Source: Anoxybacteroides voinovskiense (lineage in GTDB: Bacteria > Bacillota > Bacilli > Bacillales > Anoxybacillaceae). From it: a stretch of 64,000 nt of DNA. This document shows, piece after piece, positions 62,127-64,000 of this stretch. Each line of letters starts with the position of its first letter. The stretch's first letter is position 1. The stretch is from the NCBI RefSeq assembly GCF_014196205.1, contig NZ_JACIDE010000017.1, positions 1 to 64,000 of the forward strand, written 5' to 3'. The notes under the pieces are model-generated. The model did not search any database, was not told the DNA's origin, and worked only from the letters and a program-made list of their open reading frames with translations. The translations under genes and the position numbers were made by a program.

Positions 62127-63104
62127 ATGAAACGATTCCGCCTAATCGTGGCAATGATGCTAGTAATCAGTCTTTTTGCTGGTTGTTCAGCACAGGAAGG
62201 AGTAAAACCGAAAAAACGGATAAAAATAGGGATTATGTTGTCTGACGTCGGACTTGGTGATCAATCGTTCAGTGATTCTGCCTTCCGCGGATTAATGAAA
62301 GCGCGGGATGAACTTGGCATCATTTTTGATTATCGGGAGCTGCAGGATACGAAAACGTATGAGCAAGGATTAAAGGAGTTAGTAGAGGAAGGAAACGATA
62401 TCGTTATCGGGCTTGGGTTTATGGTGCAGCAAGATTTAGAAAAAGTCGCGAAACGATATCCGAAGCAAAAATTTATTTTAATTGACTCTGTGTCGAGTTT
62501 GAAAAACGTCACATCGATTACGTTCAAAGAAGACGAAGGCAGCTTCCTTGCAGGGATTGTCGCGGCCATGACGACAAAAACGAATAACATCGGATTTATC
62601 GGTGGGGCAGATGTACCGCTTATTCGTAAATTTGCCGTCGGATTTGAAAAAGGGGTGCATGCGCTAAAACCAGCCGCTACTGTCGAGATGGTATATGCCG
62701 GCGATTTTGGAAATGACAAACTCGGAGCGAACATTGCAAAAGGAATGTTTGCGAAAGGATGCGATGTCGTATATACGGCGGCAGGGTTTACGGGAGTTGG
62801 TGCATTAAAAGAAGCAGAGGCGCACGGTGTTTACGCGATTGGTGTAGATAGCGATCAATATTTTTACGCCGAAAAAGCCGTCGTCACCTCGATGGTCAAA
62901 AATGTGGACGTGGCGTTATTCACTGTTTTAAAACAATATGCAGAGAAAGGGAAGTTAGAAAGCGGAACGGTGCAGCTTGGGTTGAAAGAAAACGGGGTTG
63001 GTCTTGCGCCGATTCGCGTGGTGCCATGGAGCGAACCGCAGCAAAAACTGGTCGAGCAATGGAAAGAAAAAATTGAAAATGGCGAAGTCACAACGAATGA
63101 ATAG
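62127..63104 (+). CDS. BMP-family (basic membrane protein/Med-like) substrate-binding lipoprotein
   Basis: A 325-residue lipoprotein: the signal peptide ends in lipobox FAGC near residue 20. The body is a type I periplasmic-binding fold of the BMP/PnrA class, with GLGDQSFSDSAFRGL near 43-57, DEGSFLAGIVAAM near 135-147 and AIGVDSDQY near 235. Class members bind purine nucleosides; Bacillus Med, of similar size, raises comK expression. Neither role can be decided here. No permease or ATPase follows. Instead a chemoreceptor gene starts 15 bases downstream, suggesting that this protein feeds ligand information to it. Confidence 0.85.
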   Translation: MKRFRLIVAMMLVISLFAGCSAQEGVKPKKRIKIGIMLSDVGLGDQSFSDSAFRGLMKARDELGIIFDYRELQDTKTYEQGLKELVEEGNDIVIGLGFMVQQDLEKVAKRYPKQKFILIDSVSSLKNVTSITFKEDEGSFLAGIVAAMTTKTNNIGFIGGADVPLIRKFAVGFEKGVHALKPAATVEMVYAGDFGNDKLGANIAKGMFAKGCDVVYTAAGFTGVGALKEAEAHGVYAIGVDSDQYFYAEKAVVTSMVKNVDVALFTVLKQYAEKGKLESGTVQLGLKENGVGLAPIRVVPWSEPQQKLVEQWKEKIENGEVTTNE

Positions 63105-63119
63105 AAAAGGGGAATTGCA

Positions 63120-64000
63120 ATGACCATTCGAAAAAAGCTATGGCTTCATTCGATTATTTCTATTTTACTGTCGATGGGCATAATGGGATTTATTATCGTC
63201 AATATGTTGTCCATTCAAGCGACGAATAAAGACGTTGTACCGATGCTATTGACGGTGCAGCAAACGCAAGCAACGATGAAAGCGGCAAAACAAAGCTTAA
63301 ACAATTTTGCGTATAATACGACAGAGGGGAATAAGCAAGAGGTAACGGCGCGAATGGCTGAAACAGAACAGTTATTAAAAAAATTAGACAACATGTTAAC
63401 GCAAAAAGAGTTTCGTACGTTGCTTGCTAAGGCGAAACAAAAATTTGCTGACATACATAACCGTGCCGATGCTGCGTTAGAGAGCCGCGATGCGTCAGAA
63501 ACGAGACGGCAAGCGATGCGCATTGAAGGAGCGATTAATGACTTGCATGTCTTGCAGCTATATACGAATGATTTTTATGCGGCACTGCAGCAAGACTTGC
63601 AAGGGCAAATTCGGTTTGTTGTATGGACGGCAGCGATTGGCAGCGTGTTACTTTTATTACTTTCAGGCGGAAGCAGCTTACGGCTTACCCGCTCAATTAC
63701 GAAGCCGTTAGAACGGCTAGCGAATAATGCCAAAGAGATTGCCAACGGAAATTTATTCGTAGAGCGAATTTCTTATACACATAAAGATGAAATTGGCGAA
63801 CTAAGCGCCTCATTTAATATGATGGTCGATGAACTCCAACGGTTGCTTCATTCCGTTGACGAAGCAAGCAAGAAGGTAGAAACGTTTGCGAAAGAAATCG
63901 AAAAAGAAAACCAACTGTTAACCGAAATTAACCGTCAAGTAGCCGTATCGACGAACGAGTTATCATCTGGTGCCCAAAATATTTCCGAAGAATTGCAACA
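63120..64000 (+). CDS. methyl-accepting chemotaxis protein, N-terminal part (runs off the window)
   Basis: The first 293 codons of a chemoreceptor, open to the window end. Helix one lies near residues 8-30. An extracellular four-helix-bundle-like sensor domain follows (about 31-163), rich in Gln, Ala and Lys. Helix two is near 165-187. A HAMP domain runs from about 188 to 240, with SITKPLERLANNAKEIANGN and DEIGELSASFNMMV. The beginning of the coiled signalling domain follows. ATG at 63120 has AAAGGGGAATTG upstream. It is 15 bases after the BMP lipoprotein gene and so cotranscribed. The conserved signalling tip lies beyond the window. Confidence 0.9.
   Translation, partial: MTIRKKLWLHSIISILLSMGIMGFIIVNMLSIQATNKDVVPMLLTVQQTQATMKAAKQSLNNFAYNTTEGNKQEVTARMAETEQLLKKLDNMLTQKEFRTLLAKAKQKFADIHNRADAALESRDASETRRQAMRIEGAINDLHVLQLYTNDFYAALQQDLQGQIRFVVWTAAIGSVLLLLLSGGSSLRLTRSITKPLERLANNAKEIANGNLFVERISYTHKDEIGELSASFNMMVDELQRLLHSVDEASKKVETFAKEIEKENQLLTEINRQVAVSTNELSSGAQNISEELQ

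Overview
The window is a 64 kb piece of a chromosome from a spore-forming, naturally competent Firmicute of the family Bacillaceae. Gene order follows Bacillus subtilis in long blocks: hemEHY-yhgD-yhgE, yhfH-yhfI-lcfB-yhfN, comK-yhjE-sip, addBA-sbcDC, the gerP operon, spo0E-like/yisK/yisL/yisN/asnO, and yitJ-yitK-yitL. Isocitrate lyase, a neopullulanase with a maltodextrin operon, and a tail-anchored alpha-amylase interrupt this order. Together with the base composition they point to the Anoxybacillus/Geobacillus group; that genus-level placement is inference. I see no tRNA, rRNA, CRISPR array, prophage or intact insertion sequence.

Layout. 0.2-3.7 kb: last steps of haem synthesis (hemE, hemH, hemY). 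3.7-6.7 kb: TetR regulator and YhgE membrane protein, each preceded by the same operator in opposite orientation. 6.8-12 kb: LacI regulator and a CUT1 sugar importer (binding protein plus two permeases) whose 477-base intercistronic gap holds an elaborate nested RNA-type fold and a terminator-like hairpin. 12-18.7 kb: yhfH, yhfI, a Uma2-type protein, lcfB under a FadR box, azlCD, a Sco protein and an M48 protease. 18.7-22.7 kb: isocitrate lyase, a GC-rich palindromic repeat, a small protein, comK, a DedA/TVP38 protein and a signal peptidase. 22.8-34.6 kb: AddAB helicase-nuclease and SbcDC in one tightly coupled operon. 34.6-37.2 kb: the six-gene gerP spore-coat operon plus two extra GerPA/PF-type genes head to head, with sigma-K-like promoters. 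37.2-45.7 kb: acyl-CoA ligase, DUF418 protein, Spo0E-like phosphatase, yisK, rocD, yisL, yisN, asnO. 45.7-54 kb: starch/maltodextrin island (neopullulanase, mdxEFG, alpha-amylase, MalR-like repressor). 54-62 kb: SDR oxidoreductase, then methionine synthesis (yitJ-metH) behind a complete SAM-I riboswitch, then YajQ and CvfB. 62.1-64 kb: BMP-type lipoprotein and the start of a chemoreceptor that runs off the window.

How the parts work together. The starch island is a self-contained route: surface amylase, importer, cytoplasmic neopullulanase and a dedicated repressor. GCAATCG-type operators sit in the divergent nplT/mdxE control region, and a cre site is in the mdxE leader. Neither sugar importer has its own ATPase, so a shared MsmX-type subunit elsewhere is expected. 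AddAB, SbcDC and ComK link recombination repair and DNA uptake. GerP proteins, the Spo0E-like phosphatase and AsnO belong to sporulation and germination.

No wholly unknown multi-gene system was found. The most unusual signals are the cloverleaf-like element at 9375-9611, the mirrored gerP-paralogue promoter region at 36816-36951, and the inverted operator pair around yhgD.
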